Source of the DNA: an uncultured Alistipes sp.
Lineage (GTDB): Bacteria > Bacteroidota > Bacteroidia > Bacteroidales > Rikenellaceae
Direction: 5' to 3'
Assembly (NCBI GenBank): GCA_937880705.1
Contig: CALGRZ010000008.1
Location: 1 to 30,974 of the forward strand
DNA: 30,974 nucleotides
The notes under the pieces were generated by a model that was given only the letters and a program-made list of their open reading frames with translations, did not search any database and had not been told where the DNA came from. This document shows, in pieces, positions 1 through 7,291 of the stretch. A program made the position numbers and the translations under genes. Position 1 is the stretch's first letter. Each line of letters starts with the position of its first letter.

Positions 1-1866
1 ATCACTATCAAGGCACGCAAGGAGGGTATCACCCCACAGCAGGTGGTAGACCGCTATCATGAGATTATCGAGAAGTCGTTCCGCCGTCTTGGCATGTCGT
101 TCGATATCTACTCGCGTACATCATCGCCTACACACCGCGTCACAGCATCGGAGTACTTCCGCAAGTTGTACGATGAGGGTAAGTTTATCGAGCAGACCTC
201 GGAGCAGTTCTACGATGTGGAGGCCCAGCAGTTCCTTGCCGACAGATATATCATAGGCGAGTGTCCACGCTGCCACAACGAGAAGGCCTACGGCGACCAG
301 TGCGAGAAGTGTGGCTCTACACTCTCACCTGACGAGCTTATAAACCCTCGCAGCGCACTTTCAGGCGGTAAGATCGAAAAGCGCGAGACAAAGCACTGGT
401 ACCTGCCTTTGGATAAGTACGAGGGTTTCTTGCGCGAGTGGATCTTGGAGGGTCACAAGGAGTGGAAGTCAAATGTATATGGTCAGTGTAAGAGCTGGCT
501 CGACCTCGGACTACAGCCTCGTGCCGTAAGCCGCGACCTCGATTGGGGTATCCCTGTGCCTGTGGAGGGTGCTGATGGCAAGGTGTTATATGTTTGGTTT
601 GATGCACCTATTGGCTATATATCTGCTACTAAGGACCTTACGCCTGATTGGGAGAAATATTGGAAGAGTGAGGACACCAAGATGGTACACTTCATCGGTA
701 AGGACAATATTGTCTTCCACTGTATCGTTTTCCCATCGATGCTTAAGGCTCATGGCGACTATATTCTTCCTGAGAATGTGCCAGCCAACGAGTTCCTAAA
801 CCTTGAGGGTGACAAGATCTCTACATCGCGCAACTGGGCAGTATGGCTCCACGAGTATTTGGATGAGTTCCCGGGTAAGGAGGATGTGTTGCGCTATGTT
901 CTCTGCGCAAATGCCCCTGAGACCAAGGATAACGACTTCACATGGAAGGATTTCCAGTCGCGTAACAACTCAGAGCTTGTTGCTGTGCTTGGCAACTTCG
1001 TAAACCGCGCACTGGTACTTACCAAGAAGTACTACGATGGCGTAGTGCCTGAGCGTGGCACATTGACCGAGTATGACGAGGCTACAATCGAGGAGCTTCA
1101 AAAGATTAAGGAGTCGTTGGAGCGCAACATCGAGCATTACCACTTCCGCGAGGCATTGAAGGATGCCATGGCATACTCGCGCATCGGTAACAAGTACTTG
1201 GCAGATACAGAGCCTTGGAAGGTGGTTAAGAGCGACCCTGAGCGTGTAAAGACAATCCTCAATATCGCATTGCAGATTACCGCCAACACAGCTATCGCCA
1301 TCGAGCCCTTTATGCCCTTCTCTGCCGAGAAGATGCTCAAGATGCTCGCTGTGGATAAGTTTGGCTGGGAGCAGATGGGCTCAATGGAGCTTATCGAGGC
1401 TGGCCACGCCATTGGCGAGGCACAGCTCCTCTTCGAGAAGATTGAGGACGATGTTATTCAGGCACAGCTCGACAAGCTCGCAGCATCACGCCAAGCAAAG
1501 CTCGTTGCCGAGGCCGAGAAGAGTGTCAAGGAGCAGAAGGAGGAGGTGTCGTTCGACGACTTCCAGCGTATGGATATCCGTGTTTCGACAATCCTTGAGG
1601 CCGAGAAGGTGGCTAAGACGAAGAAGCTCCTGAAGCTCACCATCGACACCGGCATCGACAAGCGCACCATAGTATCGGGCATCGCCGAGTACTACACCCC
1701 TGAGCAGTTGGTGGGTCGCCAGGTGCTTGTACTTGCCAACCTCGCACCTCGCGAGATTAAGGGTATCGAGTCGCGCGGTATGATTCTTATGGCCGAGGAT
1801 GCCTTGGGTCGCCTTGTGCTGCTTCAGCCTGAGGATAAGACTATGGCAGGTGCTATGGTCGGTTAA
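1..1866 (+). CDS. metG: Methionyl-tRNA synthetase, 5'-truncated by window edge
   Basis: Class I aminoacyl-tRNA synthetase that charges tRNA-Met in the cytoplasm. The frame is open from base 1, so the true start and the HIGH motif lie outside the window; a GTG at 43 is internal. About 621 codons are visible, and the family in Bacteroidota is roughly 680 residues. Visible marks are a CPRC...CEKC zinc knuckle at about residues 88-106, the KMSKS-type loop written as KISTS near residue 272, and the anticodon-binding helical domain. The last roughly 105 residues form an EMAPII/Trbp111-like tRNA-binding domain ([11 protein letters not shown]..., then [12 protein letters not shown]), which makes this the long, dimeric MetG form. 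ilvE follows 68 bp downstream on the same strand. Identification is secure; only the N-terminus is missing. Confidence 0.96.
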   Translation: MTIKARKEGITPQQVVDRYHEIIEKSFRRLGMSFDIYSRTSSPTHRVTASEYFRKLYDEGKFIEQTSEQFYDVEAQQFLADRYIIGECPRCHNEKAYGDQCEKCGSTLSPDELINPRSALSGGKIEKRETKHWYLPLDKYEGFLREWILEGHKEWKSNVYGQCKSWLDLGLQPRAVSRDLDWGIPVPVEGADGKVLYVWFDAPIGYISATKDLTPDWEKYWKSEDTKMVHFIGKDNIVFHCIVFPSMLKAHGDYILPENVPANEFLNLEGDKISTSRNWAVWLHEYLDEFPGKEDVLRYVLCANAPETKDNDFTWKDFQSRNNSELVAVLGNFVNRALVLTKKYYDGVVPERGTLTEYDEATIEELQKIKESLERNIEHYHFREALKDAMAYSRIGNKYLADTEPWKVVKSDPERVKTILNIALQITANTAIAIEPFMPFSAEKMLKMLAVDKFGWEQMGSMELIEAGHAIGEAQLLFEKIEDDVIQAQLDKLAASRQAKLVAEAEKSVKEQKEEVSFDDFQRMDIRVSTILEAEKVAKTKKLLKLTIDTGIDKRTIVSGIAEYYTPEQLVGRQVLVLANLAPREIKGIESRGMILMAEDALGRLVLLQPEDKTMAGAMVG

Positions 1867-1934
1867 TTAGTTGATTATCAAAGGTTTAACTAAAAACAAC
1901 CTAAAAATATAACCAAAAACTTAAACAAACAATT
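1867..1934 (+). promoter_or_regulatory. A-rich 5' leader of ilvE
   Basis: The gap before ilvE carries an 11-bp palindrome (TTGATTATCAA, 1871-1881), then a very A-rich, G-poor stretch up to the start codon. No Shine-Dalgarno sequence and no clear TAnnTTTG element are present. A-rich unstructured leaders are common before well expressed Bacteroidota genes, so this may be a translation-enhancing leader. That role is inferred. Confidence 0.35.
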
Positions 1935-2948
1935 ATGGAAAACATTAAATGGGGAGAGCTTGGTTTTGCTTACTACAAGACCGCTTTCAATGTTCGTTAC
2001 CACTACGCTAACGGTCAGTGGAGCAAGATGGAGGTTACCGATGATGAGTACATCAAGATGCATATGTCTGCAGCTTGCTTGCACTATGGTTTGGAGATCT
2101 TCGAGGGCTTGAAGGCCTTCCGTGGTGTTGATGGTAAGGTACGCTTGTTCCGTCCCGACGAGAACGCTAAGCGTATGATTAACTCAGCTAACCGTCTCTG
2201 CTTGCCCGCACCTACTGTTGAGCAGTTTGTTGAGGGTTGCGTAGAGTGTGTTAAGCGCAACACTGAGTTTATTCCTCCCTACGAGACTGGTGCATCGCTC
2301 TACTTGCGTCCTACCCTTCTCGGTACAAAGACTTGTCTTGGTGTTCGTGCCGTAGACGAGGCTGACCTTATCATCTTCTGCGCACCCGTAGGTCCATACT
2401 TCAAGGGTGGTATGTCGGCTATCAAGGCCCTCATTATGCGTGATCAGGACCGTGCTGCGCCGCGTGGTACAGGTGATGTAAAGGTTGGTGGTAACTACGC
2501 TTCATCAATCTGGTCATTGGAGTCTGCTCACAAGAAGGGCTTCTCTAATGTATTGTATCTCGATGCTGCAACCCACTCAAAGGTTGAGGAGTTTGGTGCT
2601 GCTAACTTCTTCGGTATCAAGAACAACACCTATGTAACACCCAAGTCGCTCTCTATCCTTCCCTCAATTACCAACAAGAGCCTTCGTCAGATTGCCGTAG
2701 ACCTTGGTCTTACTGTTGAGGAGCGTGATATTCCTGTTGAGGAGCTCGCTACATTTGAGGAGGCAGGTGCTTGCGGTACTGCAGCAGTTATCTCGCCCAT
2801 CGGCGCTTTGTACGACCTCGACAACAATGTTACCTACGACTATGGTATGAAGGTTGGCGAGACTTGCAAGAAGATGTACGATCACTTGCAGGGCATCCAG
2901 TACGGCCGTGTAGAGGATGTTCACAACTGGAATGTTCTTGTTGAGTAA
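1935..2948 (+). CDS. ilvE: Branched-chain amino acid aminotransferase
   Basis: PLP-dependent fold-type IV aminotransferase that moves the amino group between glutamate and the 2-keto acids of leucine, isoleucine and valine. It is the last step of their synthesis and the first of their breakdown. The 337-residue length fits the eukaryote-like BCAT branch. The Schiff-base lysine is K183 in the GDVKVGGNYASS segment, with GLEIFEGLKAFR upstream for substrate binding. The ATG at 1935 follows an A-rich leader. Codon use is more biased than in neighbours (GGT, CGT, AAG, AAC), suggesting high expression. It may be co-transcribed with metG or have its own promoter. A strong intrinsic terminator follows. 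Confidence 0.95.
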   Translation: MENIKWGELGFAYYKTAFNVRYHYANGQWSKMEVTDDEYIKMHMSAACLHYGLEIFEGLKAFRGVDGKVRLFRPDENAKRMINSANRLCLPAPTVEQFVEGCVECVKRNTEFIPPYETGASLYLRPTLLGTKTCLGVRAVDEADLIIFCAPVGPYFKGGMSAIKALIMRDQDRAAPRGTGDVKVGGNYASSIWSLESAHKKGFSNVLYLDAATHSKVEEFGAANFFGIKNNTYVTPKSLSILPSITNKSLRQIAVDLGLTVEERDIPVEELATFEEAGACGTAAVISPIGALYDLDNNVTYDYGMKVGETCKKMYDHLQGIQYGRVEDVHNWNVLVE

Positions 2949-2966
2949 TAACTCAGCAAGAGTTAT
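2948..2966 (+). other. Small stem-loop just after ilvE
   Basis: ATAACTC and GAGTTAT form a 7-bp stem around an AGCAA loop, immediately after the ilvE stop and before the main terminator. It may add to termination or protect the 3' end of the mRNA. Confidence 0.45.
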
Positions 2967-3003
2967 AAAAAAAAGACCACCGTTTTGGTGGTCTTTTTTT
3001 TAT
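2966..3003 (+). terminator. Intrinsic terminator of ilvE (bidirectional)
   Basis: The stem AGACCACC / GGTGGTCT (2974-2981 and 2987-2994) closes a GTTTT loop. It is flanked by an A run on the left and a T run on the right, so the stem can extend and work in both directions. This is the clearest rho-independent terminator in the window. Confidence 0.93.
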
Positions 3004-3180
3004 AGTTGTTAGTTGTTAGTTGGTAGTTTGCGCTCCGAGGGAGCGCAGATATTTTTTAAGACCTTAGGACTTTAAGACCGTAAGACCATACGAGGTCGGG
3101 TATCAAAAAAGTCCTACTCATCTTATGGTCTTACTCGTCTTACTTGTCTTAACAACTCTAACAACTAAAAACTAACAACT
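3004..3180. repeat. Inverted-repeat intergenic element with tandem heptads
   Basis: The left end carries near-tandem AGTTGTT heptads (3004-3029) and the right end the inverted form AACAACT (3151-3180). Inside these lie TAAGACC-type repeats: GTAAGACCATA at 3080-3090 is perfectly inverted as TATGGTCTTAC at 3124-3134. A GC hairpin, TGCGCTCC / GGAGCGCA with a GAG loop, sits at 3029-3047. No ORF is present. The architecture resembles a REP/MITE-like dispersed element, but copy number cannot be judged from one window. Confidence 0.6.
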
Positions 3181-3181
3181 C

Positions 3182-3207
3182 AAAAAAAAGTGTTCCACGG
3201 GGAACAC
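3182..3207 (-). terminator. Terminator of the pheS-to-GIY-YIG run
   Basis: GTGTTCC (3190-3196) pairs with GGAACAC (3201-3207) around ACGG. On the minus strand the stem is followed by eight T residues (3182-3189), the correct layout for an intrinsic terminator of the gene ending at 3242. The stem also resembles a parS site with a changed centre. Confidence 0.8.
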
Positions 3208-3241
3208 TATTACTTAATCATTCTGTTTTACACTGTGTGTA

Positions 3242-3802
3242 CTACTCAATAATACCAATTCTCTTTATCTTTCGAGTGCCTTTAATCTCATGCGACGCAG
3301 AGTCGTATATCATCAAATCAGGAATAAAGTTGGCAGGGGAATTTCGCTTAATCCTTTTCCACTCCTTATTGTTTGATGGATGATACCACTGATTGATTAT
3401 GTATATATCAAATTTTGGAGGTTTGAAATTTGTTTCATTCAACATATTGTCCTGACCCAACTCTAATTCTGCTAACTCAGATGTGATAATTTTTTCAGCA
3501 GCATTGATGTCAGCGTTTTCTGGAAAGATATTTGCAAATTTACCTATCCAAATGGAATAGTCGACATGACATATTTCATGAAAATGGTGTTCCTTGTTTC
3601 TTAATCTTTGATATACTCCTTTCTGCGTTGTTTTCCCACAATAATATGAATAATGCCTAGCCCATTTTTTTTTGCCTTGTAGTAGGTATAAGTTGAAGGT
3701 TTCATTATTATCCTCTAACCAATTCTTCTCCCAATTACAGAGTTCGTTATAAGAAAATGGACCAACCCACTTTATTAAATATACCTTTTCAGTATTGTCC
3801 AT
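3242..3802 (-). CDS. GIY-YIG-like nuclease domain protein
   Basis: A 186-residue protein that fits a divergent GIY-YIG nuclease. The two signature strands appear as NLYLLQG (residues 37-43) and YYCGKTT (53-59). They are followed by arginines R66/R68, histidines H72/H73, a second conserved strand IWIGKF (84-89), a glutamate in AAEKII (E103) that could be the metal ligand, and a late LN (121-122). The N-terminal WVGPFSYNEL stretch is typical of single-domain bacterial members. GIY-YIG enzymes cut DNA, but its target is unknown. The gene is clearly richer in A and T than its neighbours and ends beside an inverted-repeat element, which suggests acquisition. It lies 37 bp after mnmG on the same strand and may be read from that operon. 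It could be a restriction, homing or orphan enzyme, or inactive. Confidence 0.62.
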   Translation of the reverse strand: MDNTEKVYLIKWVGPFSYNELCNWEKNWLEDNNETFNLYLLQGKKKWARHYSYYCGKTTQKGVYQRLRNKEHHFHEICHVDYSIWIGKFANIFPENADINAAEKIITSELAELELGQDNMLNETNFKPPKFDIYIINQWYHPSNNKEWKRIKRNSPANFIPDLMIYDSASHEIKGTRKIKRIGIIE

Positions 3803-3839
3803 AAATTTATTTTCGGTTAGTCTTTCAATTTATATGCTT

Positions 3840-5723
3840 TTATCGGCCGAATTTCACCAATAATACATTAATATCTGCTGGCGAGACACCTGGAATACGC
3901 GACGCATGACCTATGGTCGAGGGGCGTATGCGGCTCAATTTTTGTCGCGCCTCGATCGTTAATGACTGCATAGCATCAAAGTCAAAACCATCGGGAATGG
4001 CGATATTTTCAAGTCGATGGAGCTTCTCGGCAAAGAACTTTTCGCGTTCGATGTAGCCCCTATACTTTATCTGTATCTCAACCTGCTCGATAACCTCTGC
4101 CGAGAGGTCGTTATCCTCGACATATTTTTTGAGGCGAGGTACCGCCTCGATGAGTCCGCGTAGGCTAACACCGCTGCGCAAAACGATGTCAAAGAGTTTG
4201 CGACCCTGCGTCATAGGCTCCTCTCCAACCGAAATTAAATAGGCGTCAATTTCGCCTATTTTGACACTCTGTCTTCTGAGCCACGAAATAAGCGATTCTA
4301 CGGCCTCGTTTTTTTTGAGCAGATTTTGATACTTCTTATCGCTCACAAGTCCAATTTTGTAGCCCAGAGGTGTCAATCTTGCATCGGCATTATCCTGTCG
4401 GAGCAGAATTCTATACTCGGCACGCGAGGTGAACATGCGGTACGGCTCATCCACGCCCTTGGTTACAAGGTCATCTATGAGGACACCTATATATGCCTCG
4501 TCGCGGCGAAGTACTATCGGCTCTTCGCCTTGGAGCGAGCGGTGAGCGTTGATACCCGCCATAAGACCCTGTGCCGCGGCCTCCTCATAACCCGTAGTGC
4601 CATTCACCTGACCTGCAAAGTATAGGCCGTCGACGAGCTTTGTCTCGAGCGAGTGGCGGAGCTGTGTGGGAGGGAAGTAGTCGTACTCAATGGCGTAGCC
4701 CGGGCGGTAGACATGCACATCCTCAAGTCCGGAGATGTGGTGCAGAGCCTCGAGCTGTACCTCATAGGGTAGCGACGAGGAGAAGCCGTTGAGATAGTAC
4801 TCGTTGGTGGAGCGACCCTCGGGTTCGAGGAAGAGCTGGTGTTGCTGCTTGTCGGCAAAGGTTCGCAGCTTGTCCTCGATGCTCGGGCAGTAGCGAGGGC
4901 CTATGCCGGAGATGGTGCCGTTGAATAGCGGTGAGCGGTCGAAGCCCGTGCGCAGAATGTCGTGCACGGCCGTCGAAGTGTAGACCATGAAACATGGTAG
5001 CTGATGCTTAACACACTCTGTATCAGTATCATACGAAAATTTTGAAGGCTCTGCATCGCCCTCCTGTATCTCCAGTGCATCGAAGTTTATGGTGCGCGCA
5101 TCGAGGCGTGCCGGCGTGCCCGTCTTCATGCGTCCTGACTCAAAGCCGAGCGAGTTCAGACGAGCCGTTATGCCGTGTGCCGCCTGGTCACCTGCGCGAC
5201 CACCCTCTGCACTCGATGTGCCGCAGTGCATAACACCTTCGAGGAAGGTACCTGCGGTGAGCACTACCCTGCTGCACTCTATCTCCACGCCCATGCGCGT
5301 TTTTACGCCCTTTACGCGCGGTTTATCATCGGTCTGGTCTATGAGTATGTCGACGACGGAGTCTTGCCACAAATAGAGATTTCGCGTGTTCTCGAGCCTA
5401 TGTCGCCACTCGCGCGAGAAGGCCGACTTGTCGCACTGTGCTCGGGGGCTCCACATCGCGGCACCCTTCGAGCGGTTGAGCATGCGGAACTGGATGGTTG
5501 TGAGGTCTGTGATGCGGCCCATGCAACCGCCAAGAGCATCTATCTCTCTGACTATCTGGCCTTTGGCCACACCACCCACGGCGGGGTTACACGACATCGA
5601 GGCTATCTTCTCCATGTCGATAGTGATGAGCAGCGTGCGTGAGCCGAGGCGTGCAGCAGCCGAGGCGGCCTCGCATCCGGCATGACCAGCACCGATAACA
5701 ACTATGTCGTAGTGCATCTTCAT
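3840..5723 (-). CDS. mnmG: tRNA uridine-5-carboxymethylaminomethyl modification enzyme MnmG/GidA
   Basis: FAD-dependent partner of MnmE that installs the carboxymethylaminomethyl group on the wobble uridine (U34) of several tRNAs. The protein is 627 residues, normal for the family. The Rossmann motif VIGAGHAGCEAA lies at the N-terminus, followed by the diagnostic MSCNPAVGGVAKG and GALGG-like segments; the PGYAIEYDYFPP and GTTGYEEAAAQGL regions are also present. The C-terminal helical domain (DINVLLVKFGR end) binds MnmE and tRNA. The ATG at 5723 overlaps the ybeY stop by four bases (ATGA), so translation is probably coupled. A second ATG two codons later is a less likely start. Confidence 0.97.
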   Translation of the reverse strand: MKMHYDIVVIGAGHAGCEAASAAARLGSRTLLITIDMEKIASMSCNPAVGGVAKGQIVREIDALGGCMGRITDLTTIQFRMLNRSKGAAMWSPRAQCDKSAFSREWRHRLENTRNLYLWQDSVVDILIDQTDDKPRVKGVKTRMGVEIECSRVVLTAGTFLEGVMHCGTSSAEGGRAGDQAAHGITARLNSLGFESGRMKTGTPARLDARTINFDALEIQEGDAEPSKFSYDTDTECVKHQLPCFMVYTSTAVHDILRTGFDRSPLFNGTISGIGPRYCPSIEDKLRTFADKQQHQLFLEPEGRSTNEYYLNGFSSSLPYEVQLEALHHISGLEDVHVYRPGYAIEYDYFPPTQLRHSLETKLVDGLYFAGQVNGTTGYEEAAAQGLMAGINAHRSLQGEEPIVLRRDEAYIGVLIDDLVTKGVDEPYRMFTSRAEYRILLRQDNADARLTPLGYKIGLVSDKKYQNLLKKNEAVESLISWLRRQSVKIGEIDAYLISVGEEPMTQGRKLFDIVLRSGVSLRGLIEAVPRLKKYVEDNDLSAEVIEQVEIQIKYRGYIEREKFFAEKLHRLENIAIPDGFDFDAMQSLTIEARQKLSRIRPSTIGHASRIPGVSPADINVLLVKFGR

Positions 5724-6157
5724 AGCATCTGCTCGCGTAGAAGTTTGAGGTAGCGGTTCTCGAGACGTCGCATCTGCTTTTCTGCCGAGGGCGACTTGTC
5801 CTTATGTCCGCAGAGGTGCAGAGCTCCGTGCACTATGACACGGCGCATCTCGTTGATTGGCAGTGCATTATATAAGGGAGCGTTGTCGTGCACGGTGGCT
5901 ACGTCTATATACACTTCGCCCGCTACCCTACCCTCCTCGAGGCGGCTTTCGCGATCCTCGAAGGTGATAACATCGGTGAAGTAGTCGTGACCCAGGAAGT
6001 CGCGGTTCATCTGTCGGTGGTACTCCGACGAGCAGAACACATAGTTGATATCTCCCGCCTCGTAGCCCTCGCGACGGATGACCTCCTCGATCCATCTGCG
6101 CAGCGTTAAACGCTTCAATGGCAGGTAGTTGCAATCTTGATTATAGAAGTGTATCAT
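5720..6157 (-). CDS. ybeY: Endoribonuclease / rRNA maturation factor YbeY
   Basis: Metal-dependent single-strand endoribonuclease that helps mature the 16S rRNA 3' end and supports ribosome quality control. At 145 residues it is family-sized. The metal site reads HGALHLCGHKD (residues 110-120): H110 and H114 match the family, while the usual third histidine position (120) is aspartate and an extra histidine is at 118. Bacteroidota YbeY proteins commonly have CGxKD here, so this is likely a lineage feature and not a defect. The gene starts 6 bp after the EnvC-like gene and overlaps mnmG by 4 bp, placing it inside a compact operon. Confidence 0.94.
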   Translation of the reverse strand: MIHFYNQDCNYLPLKRLTLRRWIEEVIRREGYEAGDINYVFCSSEYHRQMNRDFLGHDYFTDVITFEDRESRLEEGRVAGEVYIDVATVHDNAPLYNALPINEMRRVIVHGALHLCGHKDKSPSAEKQMRRLENRYLKLLREQML

Positions 6158-6163
6158 ACCCTA

Positions 6164-7288
6164 CTACTTTTTGAAGCAGTCCATGACAGCCATACGCTTG
6201 TTGGGGTCGGCGTGGTTGATCATAAACTGCATATATGCCTTCTGTGCACCGCTATGGTCGATACCGATGCCTATGGTGCCTATCTGCTGATCCCTCTTTA
6301 CGGTTTGGTTCTCCTTGACACTTACCGAGCCGAGGTGTGTGTATACCGAGATATACTGTCCGTGGGCGATAAATACCATCTGGTGGTTGGTGTTGTCCTT
6401 GGCCAGACGTATCACCTTGCCCTCGTATATGCTGCGCACGCCACTACCCTTCTTGCCCACTATGGTCGCCATGTTGCCCTGGGCCTTCTCTACCGAGCCA
6501 CCAACGACGGGCAGGTTGAGATCCTTGGTCTTGTCCGAGAACGATGCACCCGCCTTGTTTCCCTCGGTGAGCTTGCGCAGCTCGGCAAGGGCGTTGTCCA
6601 GGCGGCGTTGCTGCTGCTGCTGGTTCTTCAGAGCCCTCTTCTCCTTGTCCGAGAGCTGCTTGTAGGAGCGTTGTGCCTCGGCCTTGTCGTCGGCCAGCGA
6701 GCGACGCTCCTGCTCCAGCGACAGGGTTATAGAGTCCAGCTCGTGGCGGCGGTGTGAGAGCAGCTCGCGCTGTTCGCCCAGAGCCTGCTCCTGACGCATT
6801 ATGCTGTCGGCCAGAGCCTTGCGCTGGTCGGCAATATGTTGCACCTCGGCCATGCGGCGCGAGGCATCCGACAGACCCTTCGATGAGAAGATATAGGTCG
6901 AGTAGTTGCTTTGGCGGTAGTTGCGGTGGGCAACACGCACCGCCTCGGCATAGAGTGCGCGGTTCTGCTTGAGCACGGCGGTGAGCGAGTCGACAAGCGA
7001 GTCGACACGGTTGATGTCGTCAACGACCAGCTCCTTCTCCCTCTCGGTCTGCTCGATATAGTTGCTGCGCAGGTTCATCTGCTTGTTGAGTGCATCGACA
7101 CGGCGCGATGCCGAGCCCTTCTCCTTGCGGAGGTTCGAGAGCTCCTTCTTGGCGGCATCGAGATCTTTGCGGTACTGCTCCACGCGCTCGCGCTGTGCCT
7201 CAACCTTCGAGCGTGTCTGCGCCAAGGTCGGCAGTGGGGTAGCCATCAGCAGCACAAGTAGTATAAATCCTATAACTCTGCGATACAT
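6164..7288 (-). CDS. EnvC-like murein hydrolase activator (degenerate LytM/M23 domain)
   Basis: Exported coiled-coil protein of 374 residues. A signal peptide (hydrophobic residues 6-22, cleavage after ALA-like TLA at 23) precedes a long charged coiled coil to about residue 245. From LPVVGG (about 258) to the end is a LytM/M23 fold. The first zinc-binding His-x-Asp segment is absent and the region between GGSV and GVRSIYEGKV is shortened, while VYTHL of the second site remains. That pattern matches EnvC, which activates amidases instead of cutting peptidoglycan itself. It likely works in the periplasm during cell separation, with FtsEX expected elsewhere. The start lies 3 bp after the TPR gene stop and ybeY follows 6 bp later. 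Confidence 0.88.
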   Translation of the reverse strand: MYRRVIGFILLVLLMATPLPTLAQTRSKVEAQRERVEQYRKDLDAAKKELSNLRKEKGSASRRVDALNKQMNLRSNYIEQTEREKELVVDDINRVDSLVDSLTAVLKQNRALYAEAVRVAHRNYRQSNYSTYIFSSKGLSDASRRMAEVQHIADQRKALADSIMRQEQALGEQRELLSHRRHELDSITLSLEQERRSLADDKAEAQRSYKQLSDKEKRALKNQQQQQRRLDNALAELRKLTEGNKAGASFSDKTKDLNLPVVGGSVEKAQGNMATIVGKKGSGVRSIYEGKVIRLAKDNTNHQMVFIAHGQYISVYTHLGSVSVKENQTVKRDQQIGTIGIGIDHSGAQKAYMQFMINHADPNKRMAVMDCFKK

Positions 7289-7291
7289 CGG

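Noticed and set aside
3842..5723. mnmG as a marker of a nearby replication origin
   Set aside because: In some bacteria gidA marks the origin, but no dnaA, parAB or DnaA-box cluster is visible in this window.
6137..6757. A 206-codon plus-strand ORF opposite the EnvC-like gene
   Set aside because: Leucine/valine-rich reverse reading of the coiled coil; no independent evidence.
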